Source: Bacteroidales bacterium (GTDB lineage: Bacteria; Bacteroidota; Bacteroidia; Bacteroidales; Muribaculaceae). From it: DNA of 64,000 nucleotides. The notes beneath the pieces are model-generated. The model searched no databases. It was not told where the DNA came from and saw only the letters and a list, made by a program, of their open reading frames with translations. The translations under genes and the position numbers were made by a program. The stretch covers positions 1 through 64,000 of the forward strand of contig JAAVFL010000002.1 in assembly GCA_014800795.1 (NCBI GenBank), in the 5' to 3' direction. Positions 26,750 to 35,552 of this stretch are shown here, piece by piece. Numbering within the stretch: the stretch's first letter is position 1; each line of letters starts with the position of its first letter.

Positions 26750-27880
26750 TTAGAGCGGTTTGCGGTATGAACGGCGGCGCCGGTGCTGGCGTGTATCGAA
26801 GTACTGCCACTGGTTCTGAACCTTGGCGTTTGTTTCGAGTTCGGGATTGGATTCGGCGTGGCTGAATCCGTTCTTTATGTAATAGGGGATAAGGTCTGCG
26901 AACAGAAGGGCGTTTACCCCCTTGTTCTGATACTCCGGCTTCACAGCTATCAGCAGAAGATCCACGGCATCGGATTTTCCGCGCAGAACAGGCAGGAGAT
27001 GCCGCCATCCGAAGGGGAAAATTCGTCCGCGGCATTTCTGAAGGGCGCGCGAAAACGACTGGATCGATATTCCTATGGCTACAATCTTGTCGTCGGCATC
27101 GGTAACCACAGTAACCAGTTCCAGATTGAGAATACCCAGATACATGTCGATATAATATTGTATCTGGCGTGGAGACAGGGGCGAATAGCCATAGAGCTGG
27201 TCGTAAGCCTCGTTGATGAGTTCGAACAGAGCTACACCATACTCCTCCTTGATCTTCTTGCGCGATGTATATTTCTTTACTTTCAGGTTGTTCCGCTTCT
27301 GAACAATCTCGGCTATGCGCTGGTATTTCTCAGGAACGGCTTCGGGAACCTTTACGAAAAACTCCACCCAGTCGGCTTCTTTTTCAAATCCCATGCGTTC
27401 CATATGTTCCGGGTAGTATGGGTAATTGTAGATTGTGGCCATGGTGCCGACCTCTTCGAAACCCTCCACGAGCATCCCTTCATGATCCATGTCGGAAAAT
27501 CCCATAGGCCCTACGATGGAATCCATACCCTTTGAGCGCCCCCATTCGCTTACTGCATCGAACAGCGCATCGGCAACCTCGGCATCGTTCTCAAAGTCGA
27601 GAAATCCGAATCGGAGGCTGTTTGTTCCGGTACGTTTGTTCACGACATGGTTTATTATGCCGGTGATACGCCCTACGGGGCGGCCGTCGCGATATGCCAT
27701 GAACGACTGAGCCTCGCAGAATTCGAATGCGGGATTCTTGTCCGGCGACAAGGTGTTGACATCGTCTGTCACCAGCGGGGGCACGAAATATGGGTTTCCG
27801 TCGTAGAGGTCGATCCCATATTTTACAAATTTCCTGAGTTGGGAGCGAATCGGTTTGATTGGGCGTATCTCAATAGACAT
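26750..27880 (-). CDS. GNAT-fold acetyltransferase-like protein
   Basis: The 376-residue protein begins MSIEIRPIKPIRSQLRKFVK. A first GNAT-like half (about 30-150, SFMAYRDGRPVGRITGIIN) and a second (about 215-350, LLLIAVKPEYQNKGVNALL) contain the V-x-x-x-x-Q/R-x-x-G pattern for acetyl-CoA binding. Such duplicated GNAT proteins are common in Bacteroidetes but their substrate is unknown. The basic tail (RQHRRRRSYRKPL) is unusual. The frame could extend to 27949, but the added residues are only translations of a 12-bp tandem repeat, so the ATG at 27880 is preferred. Confidence 0.72.
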   Translation of the reverse strand: MSIEIRPIKPIRSQLRKFVKYGIDLYDGNPYFVPPLVTDDVNTLSPDKNPAFEFCEAQSFMAYRDGRPVGRITGIINHVVNKRTGTNSLRFGFLDFENDAEVADALFDAVSEWGRSKGMDSIVGPMGFSDMDHEGMLVEGFEEVGTMATIYNYPYYPEHMERMGFEKEADWVEFFVKVPEAVPEKYQRIAEIVQKRNNLKVKKYTSRKKIKEEYGVALFELINEAYDQLYGYSPLSPRQIQYYIDMYLGILNLELVTVVTDADDKIVAIGISIQSFSRALQKCRGRIFPFGWRHLLPVLRGKSDAVDLLLIAVKPEYQNKGVNALLFADLIPYYIKNGFSHAESNPELETNAKVQNQWQYFDTRQHRRRRSYRKPL

Positions 27881-27916
27881 TGTGATGAAGTATGTGGTGA
27901 AGTATGTGATGAAGTC
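27881..27916. repeat. Three 12-bp tandem repeats before a start codon
   Basis: TGTGATGAAGTA, TGTGGTGAAGTA and TGTGATGAAGTC follow each other at 27881-27916, immediately upstream of the GNAT-like gene's ATG. Copy number could alter the leader length or, if the longer frame is used, add Ile-Thr-Tyr-Phe units in frame. Confidence 0.7.
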
Positions 27917-28004
27917 GGGGCGGAAGGGGGGAGGCCGCAGTAAGCCCAACGAGCGGTTGTGCGGATCTTTGTGCAGGCTCGGTTCAGATTTTACCTGGCT
28001 ATTG

Positions 28005-28751
28005 TCAGAAGGTCGGATGTTTTATGCTCAGGTATCCGAGAATCAGTATCATAAGCAGCAGGAAGGAGATTATGAGCGTGTACAGGCGCTTGTTGGAATT
28101 GCCGGAAAGAGCCATCTTCAGATCCGGGACATCGCGGTAACGGCGGCGTGGATCATTGCTCAGGCATCGGTCTGCGATCTTGTGAAGATGCGGGTTATTG
28201 TCTCCGGTTTTTTCCAGAACCTCTTTCAGAACCGTTCCGTAGCTACGGATATCCTCTGATGCGTCTGTTGCCGAAAGATTGTCGCGTTGGTCGAATCCAA
28301 CATCGATTACCTTCAGATTGCGTATTTTCTCGGTGAAAATTATGGTCTCGGGGCGTATCGGGTGATGTACAATATGATTCTGCTGTATGTAGCCTATGGC
28401 ATCGGCCAGACGGTAAACCAGTGTCTCCTTTATCTCGGGAGTTACTTCCCCTTTGTCGAGGAGTTTGCGCAGTGAATCGCCATAGACATCGTCGGTTATA
28501 ATACACATGCCCAATCCGGGAACATCTTCGAAGTCGTTGATCATGATGATGTTGGGATGGGCGAGATTATAGCGTATATCGAATTCCTTTCCAATCATCT
28601 CGCGGTACTCCTCCTTGTCGCGGAGTTCGGGGCGCAGCGTCTTGAGCATTACCCACTTGCCATGCTTTTTGGCGGTGTATACCTCATAGAACTCCTCGTC
28701 CCATTCGGGAAGGTGTTCGATCTCTGTCCATTTAGGCTTGTTTTCGCTCAT
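28005..28751 (-). CDS. Membrane-anchored kinase-like protein, likely a pseudokinase
   Basis: The 248-residue protein has a Ser/Thr-kinase fold. Lys37 (WVMLKTLRP) fits the ATP-binding lysine, Glu56 the helix-C glutamate, and a hinge segment is at CIITDDVYGDSL. The catalytic loop reads HHPIRPETIIF (129-139) instead of HRDxKPEN, so the catalytic Asp is Pro131. The metal-binding motif is DVG (150-152), keeping the Asp. A single membrane helix (TLIISFLLLMILILGYL) ends the protein, putting the kinase domain in the cytoplasm. It probably binds nucleotide or a partner rather than phosphorylating (inference). It lies upstream of the GNAT-like and rnhB genes. Confidence 0.82.
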   Translation of the reverse strand: MSENKPKWTEIEHLPEWDEEFYEVYTAKKHGKWVMLKTLRPELRDKEEYREMIGKEFDIRYNLAHPNIIMINDFEDVPGLGMCIITDDVYGDSLRKLLDKGEVTPEIKETLVYRLADAIGYIQQNHIVHHPIRPETIIFTEKIRNLKVIDVGFDQRDNLSATDASEDIRSYGTVLKEVLEKTGDNNPHLHKIADRCLSNDPRRRYRDVPDLKMALSGNSNKRLYTLIISFLLLMILILGYLSIKHPTF

Positions 28752-28793
28752 ATGGTTGTGTCGGTCGGTTACTCTTCTTTAAGTTGGCAATAT

Positions 28794-28831
28794 CATATTA
28801 TCCGCGGCTTACTGTCGCCGCGGATAATATG
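28794..28831 (-). terminator. Perfect 15-bp hairpin after the alkaline phosphatase gene
   Basis: CATATTATCCGCGGC (28794-28808) pairs perfectly with GCCGCGGATAATATG (28817-28831) across 8 bases. It lies between the phosphatase stop (28863) and the pseudokinase start, and probably ends the phosphatase transcript. There is no T tract. Confidence 0.65.
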
Positions 28832-28862
28832 CAGTCCGTGTCAATATCCGGTCCCTGACGGG

Positions 28863-30251
28863 TTACTTCCCTTTCGGGGTCTTCCCGGTAAGTTTGAGTA
28901 TCTTCTTGGGAAGATCGGTATTGTCGTTGAATCCTGTGAACTGGTCTGCACCGGCGCCTATGACGTAGAGGGGCACGGGGTGGCCGGTATGGTCGTTGGT
29001 GGTCCATCCGAAGCCGCTCTTCGAGTTGAGCAGTGAGATGGCCTTATCTACGAATCGCGAGGGATGTTTGCTAACAAAGGCTGTGGCATAGGTATCGCGC
29101 AGGTCGTTGAGCTCGCTGTCGCTAAGTTTCACGGCTGTTCCGAAACCGAGGTTCTCGGCAAGGAAGGTCTGCATCTCGTCCCATGTGGGGATGTTGCCGC
29201 TGTTCACAAGGTCGCGGCAGTATTCGTTGAATTTGTCTTTCGAGATTTTCTGTGCGCGGGCAACTTCGGGGTGAGCGCTGTAGCCTGTGGCACGGCATCC
29301 TACCGACATACCTCCTGTCTCATGATCGGCGGTGACGAGAATCAGGGTTTCGTTGGGGTGTTTGCGATAGAAGTCGTAAGCGATCTGGAGTGCGTTGTTG
29401 AAGTTTATGGTCTCACGCACGGATGCACCGCCATCGTTGCTGTGGCCGTTGTGGTCGATGCTTCCACCTTCCACCATCATGAAGAATTTACCGGGGTTGG
29501 TGCGCATCAGATGGTCGAGACATGCCTGTGTCATTCCGGTGAGTGTGAGGGCATTCTCAAGTGAATCGACGGCAAGCCCTACTTCGTTCGACATACTGTT
29601 GTGGAACGGGCTGAGTACGAGCTGTTTCTTAGCGGTTTTATCAATGCCGTCGAGACCGTAGCTCACGGCTACATTGTTCTGTTTGAAAAGATCCATCAGT
29701 CCGTTGTCTTTCCCGTCGCGGTCGCGGGTTCCGCGCAGTGAGGCTCCGGCTGCGAACTGATAGCCCGACTGTGCCAGATCACGTCCGATTTCATAGAACA
29801 TGCCGCGGTTGGGAACATGGGTATAGAATGCCGCAGGGGTGGCGTCGTCGATAGCTACAGTCGTAACAAGTCCCACACCGTAGCCGTTGTCGGCGAGGAT
29901 GCGGGCTACAGAGGTTACCGCCACTGTATCGGCATCCATTCCGAGCATGCCGTTGCGGGTTTTGTAACCGGTTGCAAGGGCGGTGCCGGCAGCTGCCGAA
30001 TCGGTAACGTCCGAGCTTGCCGAATGTGTGGTTATCATTGTCACTACGGGAAAGGTAGTCATAAGCAGGGGATCTTCATTCCCGAGTACCTCTTTATTGA
30101 ATAGTTGTGCGTTAGTGGCTTCTGCTATACCCATTCCGTCGCCGATATAGTAGAAGATATATTTTGGTGTGGCTCCGTGGGAAGCTGCTGCGGTAAGCAT
30201 GAGAGTGGCTGCGGTAAGAAGCGCCTTCTTCGGTTTTGAGAATAGTTTCAT
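28863..30251 (-). CDS. Secreted alkaline phosphatase
   Basis: The 462-residue protein has a signal peptide (about 1-26, ending SHG-A). The PhoA-family metal site is seen at YYIGDGMG (Asp38). The nucleophile Ser85 lies in DVTDSAAAGTALATG. Further metal ligands occur in MMVEGGSIDHNGHSND and LVTADHETGGMS, and a late His in TNDHTGHPVPLY. It releases phosphate from monoesters in the periplasm. No phosphate-regulation box was identified upstream. It is bounded by a hairpin downstream and the GH3-type gene 23 bases upstream, so co-transcription with that gene is possible. Confidence 0.92.
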   Translation of the reverse strand: MKLFSKPKKALLTAATLMLTAAASHGATPKYIFYYIGDGMGIAEATNAQLFNKEVLGNEDPLLMTTFPVVTMITTHSASSDVTDSAAAGTALATGYKTRNGMLGMDADTVAVTSVARILADNGYGVGLVTTVAIDDATPAAFYTHVPNRGMFYEIGRDLAQSGYQFAAGASLRGTRDRDGKDNGLMDLFKQNNVAVSYGLDGIDKTAKKQLVLSPFHNSMSNEVGLAVDSLENALTLTGMTQACLDHLMRTNPGKFFMMVEGGSIDHNGHSNDGGASVRETINFNNALQIAYDFYRKHPNETLILVTADHETGGMSVGCRATGYSAHPEVARAQKISKDKFNEYCRDLVNSGNIPTWDEMQTFLAENLGFGTAVKLSDSELNDLRDTYATAFVSKHPSRFVDKAISLLNSKSGFGWTTNDHTGHPVPLYVIGAGADQFTGFNDNTDLPKKILKLTGKTPKGK

Positions 30252-30274
30252 GGATGAAATATTTAATTTTAATT

Positions 30275-31825
30275 TTAAAGATGATTAATCGTTTGGTCGT
30301 TATGGGATGCGGATGCCATGGCGCTGTTGATGGCCAGCAGCGGATCCATGATGCGACGGTCGTTCGACAGGCGCGGAACCTTGCGCTGTCCGCCGAGCTT
30401 ACCGGTGGAGGCGAGCCATCGGTCGAAGACGCCCGGGGTGCCGGCTGTCACGCTGAGCCGGTCAAGAAATATGTTGCCAGAGCGCTTTGCCTGATAGTCG
30501 GAATTCTCCTGTTGCAGGTTCGTGTCGAGCAGATCGGCGAACTGTTCTATATCAGCCGGAGGTATGGCAAACTCAATCAGCCACTGGTGGCGTCCGCGGC
30601 GTCCGCCGTCGGCATATACCGGAGCTGCCGTATAGTTTAGTACTTCTGCGCCGGTCTGGTGGCAGGTGCGGTCGATAGCGGCATCGGTATTGAACACCAT
30701 TACCTCTTCGCCGAAGGCGTTGATGAAGCTTTTGGTGCGTCCGGCGATAGTTATGGTCAGCGGTTCCGTTCCGGTAATTTTCACCGTATCGCCCAGCGGG
30801 TAACGCCACAGTCCGTTGCTTGAGGTTATGAGTAGTGCGTACACCTCTCCAGGCCGCACATTCCATGCGGGTATCGGGGTAGCTTCAGGATTTCCTGCTG
30901 GCACGAACTCGTAGAATACGTCGGTATTCATAAGCAGACGCATCGAGGGGCTGCCGGGTACGGCCTGAACGCCGAAGAATCCCTCGCTGGCATTGTAAGT
31001 CTCCCAATAGCGCATTTTCGTAGGGTCGGTTATGGCGGCGTATTGACGGCGATAGGGCCCGAAAGCGATTCCTCCATGCATGAACACTTCCAGATTAGGC
31101 CATACCTGATGGATGTTTTCGGCTCCCGTATAGTTCAGCACCTCTTTCAGAACGGTCAGAAACCAGGATGGAACACCCGACAGAGACCGGATGTCGGCAT
31201 GGACGGATGCCTTGACAAGAGCAGGAAGTTTTTCTTCCCAATGCTCCATAAGGGCAATTTTTTTCGAGGGGATTCTGAAAAGATTCGCTACAGGATTTAT
31301 ACGGTCGATAAGCGTGGCGGAAAGGTCGCCTACCTTTGTGCCGGGAGAAAGAGTAAGTTCATTGGCGAAACTACCTCCGAGAATGAAGTTCCTCCCACCG
31401 AAAATATGGCTGTCGCGATAGTTGTGAAGGTATGATGCTACGGTGAAGGCTGCCCCGGAATAGTGACCGCGGCTCAGGCAGCTGTCTGTGACCGGAATAT
31501 ATTTGCTTTTGCCGTCGGAGGTGCCTGACGACTGGGCGAAATAGCGTGTGCGTCCGGGAGCGAGCAGGTCTTTCTCCCCCTTTATCATCTCCATCACATA
31601 CGGGCGCAGAACGGTATAGTCGGCGATCGGGAGTTTTTCGGCGAAATCTTCGTACGACCGTATGGCGTCGAATCCGTTCTCACGGCCGAAACGTGTACCG
31701 CGGGCTTCACGCAACAAACGGCCGAGCAGCTTGCGCTGTCCGGTCTGAAGATTCTCTTCGGCGCGTAGCTCCGCCTCATAAATCCTATCGAGAAATATGC
31801 GTGACAGTCTTGTAAAGTCGATCAT
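30275..31825 (-). CDS. GH3 auxin-responsive-promoter family protein
   Basis: The 516-residue protein matches the GH3 acyl-acid amido synthetase fold known from plants. AQSSGTSDGKSKYIPVT (about 96-112) is the ATP-binding P loop. YNASEGFFGVQ (about 278-288) and a later segment YRYPLGDTVKITG-like (NGLWRYPLGDTVKI) are adenylation motifs. In plants these enzymes link amino acids to hormones. The bacterial substrate is unknown. No signal peptide is present, so it is cytoplasmic. It lies 23 bases upstream of the alkaline phosphatase gene on the same strand. Confidence 0.87.
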   Translation of the reverse strand: MIDFTRLSRIFLDRIYEAELRAEENLQTGQRKLLGRLLREARGTRFGRENGFDAIRSYEDFAEKLPIADYTVLRPYVMEMIKGEKDLLAPGRTRYFAQSSGTSDGKSKYIPVTDSCLSRGHYSGAAFTVASYLHNYRDSHIFGGRNFILGGSFANELTLSPGTKVGDLSATLIDRINPVANLFRIPSKKIALMEHWEEKLPALVKASVHADIRSLSGVPSWFLTVLKEVLNYTGAENIHQVWPNLEVFMHGGIAFGPYRRQYAAITDPTKMRYWETYNASEGFFGVQAVPGSPSMRLLMNTDVFYEFVPAGNPEATPIPAWNVRPGEVYALLITSSNGLWRYPLGDTVKITGTEPLTITIAGRTKSFINAFGEEVMVFNTDAAIDRTCHQTGAEVLNYTAAPVYADGGRRGRHQWLIEFAIPPADIEQFADLLDTNLQQENSDYQAKRSGNIFLDRLSVTAGTPGVFDRWLASTGKLGGQRKVPRLSNDRRIMDPLLAINSAMASASHNDQTINHL

Positions 31826-31872
31826 CTGCGACGGTAATTAGATGGAATTCCGGATATTTGCAGAATAATCAA

Positions 31873-31880
31873 CAAAATTA
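31873..31880 (-). promoter_or_regulatory. Candidate -7 box of the GH3-type gene
   Basis: On the minus strand TAATTTTG (31880-31873) matches TAnnTTTG about 48 bases before the ATG at 31825. The -33 region has no good TTTG, so the call is tentative. The remaining part of 31826-32058 holds only the palindrome at 31974. Confidence 0.35.
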
Positions 31881-31973
31881 ATAAAAATTTCGGTAACATC
31901 GCTCCCTTCCGCTCCTTTCTTCCACCCCGCAGATTAAACAATCAATGACGAATAATGGCGGACAGCAGGTTTA

Positions 31974-32015
31974 TAAAGACGAATGAGGCGGTCCGGACCG
32001 CCTCATTCGTCTTTA
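31974..32015 (-). terminator. 42-bp perfect palindrome after the GH32 gene
   Basis: The 21 bases at 31974-31994 are the exact reverse complement of 31995-32015 (outer TAAAGACGAATG, inner GGTCC|GGACC). It lies 44 bases past the GH32 stop and probably ends the fructan-locus transcript. The lack of a loop is unusual. Confidence 0.65.
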
Positions 32016-32058
32016 AATAGATTCAATCGTCAGGGAAATAGATTCTGTTGTCAGGGTT

Positions 32059-33702
32059 TTATTCCCAGATTGAATCGATGTTGAATACTTCGAGCGATTT
32101 TATGGTGACGCGGTTGCCGTGGAAACGGAATTCGTCGTGTTCGCCGTCGCGCAGTTCACGTCCCATGGAGTATGAGTAAAGACCTCCGTCGATAAAGACC
32201 TCTACCGATGTACGGTCTATGAATATGTCGGCGGTCAATTCGGTGCTTGTGGGATCCTGGGGTGAGTAGAACCAGCCGTTTACCGTGGTGCCGTTGAGAT
32301 CGTAGTCAACCAGATTCTGACGTCCGAGGGTTATGCGCGCGTCCGTGGCGTGGGATAGTTTCATGGTTACGCGCACGCGCAGACGGTCGGGGTCGGCGAA
32401 TGGTTTCATTGCTTCGTTGGCCTGCTCCTGTGTCAGATCTGTCCAGCTTCCGGCCGGAGTGCAGAGGGCCTCAACCTCTCTGACCGGCTGGCTGACCAGG
32501 CGCACGCCATCTTTGGTGGTACGCAGGCTAAGCTCGGTGGGGAGAAGCATCATGCCGTTGAAGTGCATGCCGGGATGGCCGATGCGTGACCATCCGATCT
32601 GGATGCGGCGCCCGTCCTCGGCAGGGATGTTGTTGAATGTCTGGGCTGCATAGATCGAGCCTCGGGTGTATGCATGTTTACCCGAACGTGGGGTAAAGCG
32701 CTCGCCGTCGAAGTCGCCGAGCATATATGTGCCTGAGGCTCCGTACATCACCCACATCTTGTTGTCGGGATTGCCGTCGACCGGCAGTTCGAACAGGTCC
32801 GGACATTCCCAGAATCCACCGGTGTGGCTCCTGAAGGTCCAGTCGCGTAGGTTGTCGGAGGTGTAGAAAGAGTGTCCGTCGCGCTCGTTGAGCACCATCA
32901 CCCAATGGTCGCCGTAACGGAGGAGTTTCGGGTCGCGGGTGTCGCGCGAATCCCATCTCTCCTTACTGTCGATCACGGGGTTTTTCTCATATTTGGTGAA
33001 TGTGCGGCCATTATCGAGGCTGTAGGCGATACACTGAACCTGTCGGTCGCCGGTTTCGGCGGTGTACGCCACTACCATCGGCGGATTATCCTTGCTTCCG
33101 AAGCCGGAAGTATTGTCGTAGTCGATGATTGCCGAACCTGAAAACATGGTACCGATAGTGTCGGGGTGGAGGGCTGTGGCGAGTTCGGTCCAGTGGATGA
33201 GATCAGGGCTTACGGCGTGTCCCCAGTGCATGTTCTCCCAGTCGCGTTCGTAGGGGTTGTGCTGGTAGAAAAGGTGATACTCTCCGTTGTTGTATATCAG
33301 GCCGTTGGGGTCGTTGATCCATCCGCGGCGTGTGGTGAAATGATATTGCGGGCGATTTTTTTCGTGGTAAATCCGGTCTGCATCGGGAAGATCATGGGCC
33401 AAGGTTATTCTGTCGATCCCTTTCACATTGTCGGGGTAGGTGATTTTAAGTTTCTTGCCTTTGAGCGCCGACACATCCTTGAATACCCAGTAGTCGGGTT
33501 CGCCATCGGTGATGCGCACATTGATCGGCATCAGATCCATGCCCGGGGCGGACATGGTGATACGCACACGGTCGCGGCTGTGCGACACAGGGATATGAAG
33601 ATAGTTGTCGGTGATTTTTATCTCGCGTTCGGCTCCGGTGACGCCGGTGGCTGATGCGAGTAACGTGGCGATGGACAGCAGTTTTCCTGTAATAGGTTTC
33701 AT
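32059..33702 (-). CDS. Secreted GH32 fructan hydrolase (levanase/inulinase type)
   Basis: The 547-residue protein has a signal peptide (about 1-23). An N-terminal beta domain (25-110) precedes the five-bladed propeller. The catalytic set is complete: nucleophile Asp131 in WINDPNG, transition-state Asp257 in RDTRDPK, acid/base Glu299 in WECPDLF. The C-terminal beta-sandwich ends with TSVEVFIDGG. It cleaves fructose from levan, inulin or fructo-oligosaccharides. It lies 30 bases after GH172, a family that includes difructose-dianhydride and fructofuranosidase enzymes, so the locus probably handles fructans. No SusC/SusD or sensor gene is in this window. Confidence 0.92.
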   Translation of the reverse strand: MKPITGKLLSIATLLASATGVTGAEREIKITDNYLHIPVSHSRDRVRITMSAPGMDLMPINVRITDGEPDYWVFKDVSALKGKKLKITYPDNVKGIDRITLAHDLPDADRIYHEKNRPQYHFTTRRGWINDPNGLIYNNGEYHLFYQHNPYERDWENMHWGHAVSPDLIHWTELATALHPDTIGTMFSGSAIIDYDNTSGFGSKDNPPMVVAYTAETGDRQVQCIAYSLDNGRTFTKYEKNPVIDSKERWDSRDTRDPKLLRYGDHWVMVLNERDGHSFYTSDNLRDWTFRSHTGGFWECPDLFELPVDGNPDNKMWVMYGASGTYMLGDFDGERFTPRSGKHAYTRGSIYAAQTFNNIPAEDGRRIQIGWSRIGHPGMHFNGMMLLPTELSLRTTKDGVRLVSQPVREVEALCTPAGSWTDLTQEQANEAMKPFADPDRLRVRVTMKLSHATDARITLGRQNLVDYDLNGTTVNGWFYSPQDPTSTELTADIFIDRTSVEVFIDGGLYSYSMGRELRDGEHDEFRFHGNRVTIKSLEVFNIDSIWE

Positions 33703-33732
33703 TTAAATTCTATGGTATGGTTATAGGAAGTA

Positions 33733-35388
33733 TTATTCGTTGTAGCGGGGCAGCGGTGTCAGAGCTTCATCGGCTCCTGATGTTCCTGATGCTTTGGCGG
33801 AGAGATCGCCGTACCAGTAGACTGTTGTGGAGTAGTCGGCTGTGCCAGGTTCCCAACCGAGCATCTCAATGTCGAAACGCAGGCGGTTGCTGAAGGGGAT
33901 CGCGTCGAGATTGCGTGTGCGGAAGAAGGCGTTGTAGCCGTGTGAACTGTCGTTGTCGGCGCGGGGAGCTCCTCCGAACGGGGTGTGAAACGGCACCACC
34001 GGTGCCCAGGAACTGTTGTAATAGTCTTCAGTTCCGGTTCCGAAATGTGAGGGGAAGGTGTCGTCGTCAACCCATATTTTTTCATCGCCTTCACCATACC
34101 ACAGTGGAGCGTGGTTGTATAGCGAAAGCAGGTCGCCTTTGTATATGCCCCTTCCGGTTAAGTCGGCGAAGTTCCATTCCACACACCGGTCTGCTTCTTC
34201 AGGGCGGTTATGGATGTAGATGCCACGCTCCTGGCGCCAGGATGCATGGAAGTAAAGCGATCGGCAGTTATTCCATTTCAGCGATGCGATGGTGGCGTCT
34301 ACAGCTATTGTGCATGTGGTGCCGGATATGTTGGTGATACTGATATCCGCGTTCTTCCTGTATGGCATCACCCAGTAGCTTTCTATAGTGCCTTTCCCGT
34401 CGGAGGTCAGATACCAGCTTTCTACAGCAGGGGCTCCCATTCCGCCGCCCGAGAAGTCGCCTAACGGAACCCATACGGTCTCGGTGCCGTCGAAAGTAGC
34501 GGAGAGTATCAGTTGCCGCATCAGTGAGCTGTATGCGTATGCATCTTCAGGTGCTTCGACATGAAACCGTAGTTTGTAAACGGCATTCTCTCCTTCCGGC
34601 AGCGTCAGTGAAAGCGATTCGCCGGGTGAGAGGGATGCGGACCGCTCTATTTCCCATATGTCGTCGGTTTTCGGTAATGTGGGGTGTGAGAGCAAGGCTA
34701 TGTTGGTGGCGGCGATAAGTGGAGCAACACGCCTTACGGCATCGGCCGAGAAGTTTTCCACAATAGCTCCCTCGGGATATTCCCGGTAATTGAACTGATA
34801 ATATTTCGGGGTGGGTTCTACTCCGGGAGCTTCCTCGAAAGTTACCTTGCAGTGATGTGAGTAGGGTATCGGCAGGAAAAGCGTGTTACCCCCTTTGCCC
34901 CCCGGTTCGTAGCTCGTGTGGGGCTGGAGCAATCCTTTTCCCATGCCGGGCACATTACACTGCATCAGATCGTAGCCGTCGATTGTCCATCCCGGCTCTT
35001 TGCTGCCGTTGAAGTAGAAACGCATGGTGCCGCGTTTGTCGAGGGTTGTAAGCCATATCCGGGTTATGGCTCCTGGGCCCGCCTGATCGAACAGAACCTT
35101 TTCCACGCGTCCGTCGATGGTGTCGGTACGCACCGTTCCGAAGCCGTCGTTGTTGGCGAACCATTCCGGAGCGTCGGGTGAGACCGACGCACGGTCGTAG
35201 CTGCTCTGTTGGCGGCAGGTGTACGCCGGTTCGGGAAATAGCGCCTGCTCCTCCGGCGAGGTCATCTCTTTCAGCAGGCTTTCCATGGTTATTTTTCCAT
35301 GGGAGGTAGTGGTGGCATGGGATGCTATACTTCCGGTGCAAAATATCAGAAAGGATATTGCGGGGGTAAGTATATGTATCGGTGACAT
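33733..35388 (-). CDS. DUF2961 / GH172 family enzyme
   Basis: The 551-residue protein has a signal peptide (about 1-25). The DUF2961 jelly-roll pair spans about 55-530. The conserved signature FGTGTEDYYNSSW carries Glu454, which corresponds to the catalytic region of GH172. GH172 members act on alpha-fructofuranosides such as difructose dianhydride I and on related furanosides such as arabinofuranosides. Linkage to GH32 favours a fructose-containing substrate (inference). It probably starts a two-gene unit with GH32, since a -7 box and a leader hairpin occur upstream (35424-35467). Confidence 0.86.
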   Translation of the reverse strand: MSPIHILTPAISFLIFCTGSIASHATTTSHGKITMESLLKEMTSPEEQALFPEPAYTCRQQSSYDRASVSPDAPEWFANNDGFGTVRTDTIDGRVEKVLFDQAGPGAITRIWLTTLDKRGTMRFYFNGSKEPGWTIDGYDLMQCNVPGMGKGLLQPHTSYEPGGKGGNTLFLPIPYSHHCKVTFEEAPGVEPTPKYYQFNYREYPEGAIVENFSADAVRRVAPLIAATNIALLSHPTLPKTDDIWEIERSASLSPGESLSLTLPEGENAVYKLRFHVEAPEDAYAYSSLMRQLILSATFDGTETVWVPLGDFSGGGMGAPAVESWYLTSDGKGTIESYWVMPYRKNADISITNISGTTCTIAVDATIASLKWNNCRSLYFHASWRQERGIYIHNRPEEADRCVEWNFADLTGRGIYKGDLLSLYNHAPLWYGEGDEKIWVDDDTFPSHFGTGTEDYYNSSWAPVVPFHTPFGGAPRADNDSSHGYNAFFRTRNLDAIPFSNRLRFDIEMLGWEPGTADYSTTVYWYGDLSAKASGTSGADEALTPLPRYNE

Positions 35389-35423
35389 TGTTAATGTGGC
35401 GTGTCTAATGGGTAAGATAGAAA

Positions 35424-35467
35424 CAGATGAAGGCGATCGCGTAAAATCGTCTTCATCTGCAAAATTA
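35424..35467 (-). promoter_or_regulatory. -7 box followed by a leader hairpin, upstream of GH172
   Basis: On the minus strand TAATTTTG (35467-35460) is a -7 match. Directly downstream, a 14-bp stem (35446-35459 with 35424-35437, one G-U pair, 8-base loop) would form at the very 5' end of the transcript. This could be an operator, an mRNA-stabilising stem or an attenuator. The -33 box is weak. Confidence 0.45.
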
Positions 35468-35552
35468 CGTAATCACCTGCGAATCAACTGTCAAAAATGA
35501 TGCATTGGCTATCAGATTTGTGTCGTATGGCCGGTCTGTGGCCTGTGTCGGG

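Noticed and set aside
27881..27916. A CRISPR-like repeat array
   Set aside because: The 12-bp units are contiguous with no spacers and no cas genes are nearby.
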